This document shows positions 5,837-7,406 of a DNA stretch of 7,406 bases, in pieces. The notes below the pieces were generated by a model. The model was not told the DNA's origin. It saw only the letters and a list, made by a program, of their open reading frames with translations, and did not search any database. This DNA is from Actinomycetales bacterium UBA1416 (lineage in GTDB: Bacteria > Actinomycetota > Actinomycetes > Actinomycetales > Actinomycetaceae). Location: positions 1,118-8,523 of the forward strand of contig DBPQ01000126.1 of the NCBI GenBank assembly GCA_002304945.1, in the 5' to 3' direction. Positions within the stretch are counted from its first letter, which is position 1. Each line of letters opens with the position of its first letter. Both the position numbers and the translations under genes were made by a program.

Positions 5837-5865
5837 ATCATCCGGCGGCATGATCCGACCATGAT
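5837..5865. promoter_or_regulatory. Triple ATCAT/ATGAT boxes before the hydrolase gene
   Basis: ATCAT (5837-5841) and ATGAT (5850-5854) form an inverted repeat with an 8-base spacer. CATGAT recurs at 5849-5854 and 5860-5865, spaced 11 bases apart, about one helical turn. These AT-richer boxes stand out in a GC-rich gap just upstream of the hydrolase Shine-Dalgarno. They could be an operator, but the boxes are short and chance is possible. Confidence 0.25.
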
Positions 5866-5867
5866 GA

Positions 5868-5881
5868 CGGGGCGCACCCCG
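5868..5881 (-). terminator. Short hairpin after the arsC pair
   Basis: On the minus strand CGGGG, loop TGCG, CCCCG forms a perfect 5-bp stem that begins 12 bases after the stop of the downstream arsC. No T-run follows. It is a weak candidate for ending or attenuating the arsC transcript before the hydrolase gene. Confidence 0.2.
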
Positions 5882-5893
5882 GCCGGCAACAGC

Positions 5894-6310
5894 TCAGGCC
5901 GAGACGGGCTCCACGCCCAGTTCGCCCAGCAGGCCGAGGATGCGCTTCTTGATCTCGTCCCGGATGGGGCGCACGGACTCCACGCCCTTGCCTGCCGGAT
6001 CGTCGAGCTCCCAGTCGAGGTAGCGCTTGCCGGGGTAGAAGGGGCAGGCGTCCCCACAGCCCATGGTGATGACGACGTCCGAGGCGAGCACGGCCTCGTC
6101 GGTGAGGATCTTCGGCTGCGCGGCGGACATGTCGATGCCCTCCTCGGCCATGGCCTCCACGGCGGCGGGGTTCACCGCATTGCCGGGCGCGGAGCCGGCG
6201 GAGCGGACCTCCACCTTGCCACCGCCGAGTGCCTCAAGGTAGGCGGCGGCCATCTGGGAACGCCCGGCGTTGTGCACGCACACGAACAGGACGGAGGGCT
6301 TGTCGGACAT
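5894..6310 (-). CDS. arsC: Arsenate reductase, LMW-PTP type (stand-alone)
   Basis: The 138-residue cytoplasmic enzyme reduces arsenate to arsenite. The phosphatase P-loop CVHNAGRS starts at the nucleophile C11, with R17 closing the C-x5-R motif. ITMGCGDACPFYPGKR (81-96) supplies C85 and C89, and the acid loop WELDDPAGK contains D103/D104. In actinobacteria, enzymes of this family form an arseno-mycothiol adduct that mycoredoxin resolves, or use thioredoxin with the extra cysteines. The sequence alone does not settle which applies, although the short form without an N-terminal domain resembles the mycothiol-dependent corynebacterial ArsC. ATG at 6310 is preceded by GAGGAG at five bases' spacing. 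It lies 51 bases behind the longer paralogue, so the two are probably co-transcribed. No arsenite exporter or ArsR is present in the window. Confidence 0.93.
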   Translation of the reverse strand: MSDKPSVLFVCVHNAGRSQMAAAYLEALGGGKVEVRSAGSAPGNAVNPAAVEAMAEEGIDMSAAQPKILTDEAVLASDVVITMGCGDACPFYPGKRYLDWELDDPAGKGVESVRPIRDEIKKRILGLLGELGVEPVSA

Positions 6311-6534
6311 GGGATCTCCTCTGGTGGGGGACGTGCGGCTGATGGTCTCAGATGACCGGCATCAGATGCCCAGGGACCTGAGCAGGGCGGAGACGCGGCG
6401 CTGGAGGTCGTCGCGGATGTCGCGGACGGTCTCGATGTCCTGGCCGTGTGGGTCCGCCACGTCCCAGTCCTCGTACCGCTTGCCGGGGTAGAAGGGACAG
6501 GTGTCCCCACAACCCATCGTGATGATGACGTCCG
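6027..6534. repeat. Near-identical blocks within the two arsC genes
   Basis: Bases 6027-6081 and 6480-6534 match at 50 of 55 positions. They encode the MGCGD-x-CPFYPGK segment in both paralogues, in the same orientation about 450 bases apart. The P-loop segments (near 6250-6292 and 6702-6744) are also very similar. This is expected for conserved catalytic cores in tandem, but the identity is high enough to allow recombination or gene conversion. Confidence 0.75.
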
Positions 6535-7024
6535 CGGCCCGGACCGCGAGGTCCGTCAGCGGCTTCGGGTAGGACTCGGTGAGGTTGATCCCGCGCTCCG
6601 CGAGCACCTGGACCGCCAGCGGATTCACCTGATCGGTGGGCATCGAGCCTGCGGAGCGCACGTGCACCTTGCCACCGGAGAGGTGCTCCGCGAGCGCGGC
6701 CGCCATCTGGGACCGCCCCGCGTTGTGGACGCAGACGAACAGGATCTCGGGGACCGACTTCACCACCCGGCCATCCACTTTGGCGGCGGCCATGAGCTGT
6801 TCCTTGGCGAACCGGGCCACGAGGATCGGCAGGTAGGTGGGGATCTTCGCCACCGGTTCGAGGGCAGCCCGCGCCTCCTCGACCGCCGCCGCGATGGACT
6901 CGCGCGTGAACACGCCCTGGTAGGTGTAGGCGAGGTCGGCGACGAGGCGCCGGCAATCGGGGTCTCGCATCAGGCCGGCAGGGTCCCCGGACCCCGCTGA
7001 GGTGGGCTGGTTCTCGTCGAGCAT
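6362..7024 (-). CDS. arsC: Arsenate reductase with N-terminal helical domain
   Basis: The 220-residue protein has two parts. Residues 1 to about 90 form an alpha-helical domain (LVADLAYTYQGVFTRESIAAAV, then LEPVAKIPTYLPILVARFAKEQL). This resembles the three-helix bundle found in front of some actinobacterial phosphatases and arsenate reductases, where it serves dimerisation. Residues 93-220 form an LMW-PTP arsenate reductase: P-loop CVHNAGRS with nucleophile C98 and R104, ITMGCGDTCPFYPGKR with C172 and C176, and acid loop ADPHG with D191. The start ATG at 7022-7024 has GAGG eight bases upstream. A TTG at 7043-7045 lies inside the candidate operator near the transcription start and is unlikely to be used. 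It is the promoter-proximal gene of the arsC pair. By analogy with the corynebacterial long form it may couple to thioredoxin, but that is inference. Confidence 0.93.
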   Translation of the reverse strand: MLDENQPTSAGSGDPAGLMRDPDCRRLVADLAYTYQGVFTRESIAAAVEEARAALEPVAKIPTYLPILVARFAKEQLMAAAKVDGRVVKSVPEILFVCVHNAGRSQMAAALAEHLSGGKVHVRSAGSMPTDQVNPLAVQVLAERGINLTESYPKPLTDLAVRAADVIITMGCGDTCPFYPGKRYEDWDVADPHGQDIETVRDIRDDLQRRVSALLRSLGI

Positions 7025-7040
7025 GGGCACATCCTCACCG

Positions 7041-7052
7041 GTCAAGGTTGAC
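7041..7052. promoter_or_regulatory. Candidate operator: GTCAA-GG-TTGAC inverted repeat
   Basis: The 12 bases are a perfect inverted repeat with 5-base arms and a GG spacer. It begins three bases downstream of the arsC -10 box, and the expected transcription start (about 7049) falls within it. TCAA/TTGA half-sites recall operators of ArsR/SmtB-type repressors, though those usually have a wider spacer, so the binding protein is an inference. Confidence 0.45.
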
Positions 7053-7055
7053 GGA

Positions 7056-7084
7056 AGTGTACGCGGAGGTGTCCGGACGGTGAA
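7056..7084 (-). promoter_or_regulatory. Promoter of the arsC pair
   Basis: On the minus strand TTCACC (7084-7079, four of six bases of TTGACA) and TACACT (7061-7056, fits TAnnnT) are separated by exactly 17 bases. Transcription would start near 7049, about 25 bases before the ATG at 7024, leaving room for the GTGAGG ribosome-binding site. This is the best-formed promoter in the window. Confidence 0.55.
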
Positions 7085-7092
7085 CGGGCGCC

Positions 7093-7126
7093 CACCGGGG
7101 ACGGTGATTCCGGGACGCGCCCGGTG
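7093..7126 (-). terminator. GC-rich hairpin after the S49 peptidase gene
   Basis: CACCGGG (7093-7099) and CCCGGTG (7120-7126) form a perfect 7-bp stem around a 20-base, partly structured loop, starting eight bases after the peptidase stop. An 8-base palindrome, GGGCGCCC, abuts it at 7086-7093. No T-run follows. It plausibly separates the peptidase transcript from the arsC promoter just downstream. Confidence 0.3.
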
Positions 7127-7133
7127 CCCCCCA

Positions 7134-7406
7134 TCAGCGGATGGTGACCGCCGAGTCGAACAGGGTGAGCACCCGCTCCTGGCCGAACGGCCACACGGAC
7201 GCGAGCGCCGCCGTCGCCACGGCTGCCGCCGGGTCCTTCCCGAAGGACGGCACGCCCGGCAGCGTGAAGCCGGCGGACACGGCGCGGACCGGGGCGTCGT
7301 CGGGCAGGCCGGCGAGGCGGCGGGCCGCCGCGATCCCGGCGTGCAGGTCCCCGAGCTCGTCCACGAGGCCGCGCTCGTGGGCGTCCACCCCGCTCCAGAT
7401 GCGCCC
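7134..7406 (-). CDS. sppA: S49 peptidase / SppA signal-peptide peptidase, C-terminal end (partial)
   Basis: Only the last 90 residues lie in the window; the gene continues past the right edge. The visible start, GRIWSGVDAHERGLVDELGD, is the conserved segment after the catalytic core of S49 peptidases (compare GRVWTGxxAxxxGLVDxLG in SppA), followed by a helix beginning GIAAARRLAGLPDDAPVRAV. SppA is a membrane-bound serine protease that degrades signal peptides left after secretion. The catalytic Ser and Lys lie upstream and cannot be checked here. The end has a long, loosely conserved tail (FGQERVLTLFDSAVTIR), as in the longer (67K-type) proteins. It ends 50 bases before the arsC promoter region. 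Confidence 0.8.
   Translation of the reverse strand, partial: GRIWSGVDAHERGLVDELGDLHAGIAAARRLAGLPDDAPVRAVSAGFTLPGVPSFGKDPAAAVATAALASVWPFGQERVLTLFDSAVTIR

Noticed and set aside
7024..7045. Upstream TTG start for the long ArsC (227 residues)
   Set aside because: The TTG lies inside the candidate operator near the predicted transcription start and lacks a ribosome-binding site, whereas the ATG at 7024 has GAGG upstream.

Overview
The window is very GC-rich, with third codon positions almost all G or C. It holds a polyphosphate glucokinase, LMW-PTP-type arsenate reductases of the kind found with mycothiol, TAnnnT -10 boxes and at least one leaderless-looking start. Together these point to an actinobacterium, perhaps one of the Micrococcales, and the DNA reads as chromosomal. 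No rRNA, tRNA, CRISPR array, insertion sequence or phage gene is visible.

Layout. A short two-helix membrane protein (82-255, +) converges on ppgK (287-1069, -). From a shared divergent promoter region a HEAT-repeat gene (1210-1851, +) runs the other way, but it changes frame twice and looks broken or mis-sequenced. It converges on a 5'-truncated polysaccharide deacetylase remnant (1841-2218, -), which lies directly behind an intact TRIC/YicG-type membrane channel gene (2219-2854, -). Divergent from that is a small membrane-anchored hypothetical protein (2916-3182, +). A two-gene unit follows: a DMT/EamA transporter with a long, internally duplicated His-rich tail (3234-4325, +), and a CDF metal efflux protein (4322-5242, +) whose start codon overlaps its stop. 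The right part is on the minus strand: the end of an SppA/S49 protease (7134-7406, cut by the window edge), two tandem arsenate reductases (6362-7024, with an N-terminal helical domain, and 5894-6310, stand-alone), and a small dienelactone-hydrolase-family protein (5249-5824).

How they may work together. The DMT and CDF genes overlap by 4 bases (GTGA), both encode His-rich segments and probably form a divalent-metal handling unit. The two arsC genes appear to share one promoter (7056-7084) with a perfect GTCAA-GG-TTGAC inverted repeat over the expected transcription start, a candidate metalloregulator operator. No arsR or arsenite exporter lies in the window. Metal and metalloid resistance is the main theme. 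PpgK, the TRIC channel and SppA look like housekeeping genes.

The strongest leads are the duplicated His-rich tail of the transporter fused translationally to a CDF gene, the arsC operator with its paired reductases, the decayed deacetylase, the twice-shifted HEAT gene and the symmetric bidirectional -10 element. I see no wholly new system.
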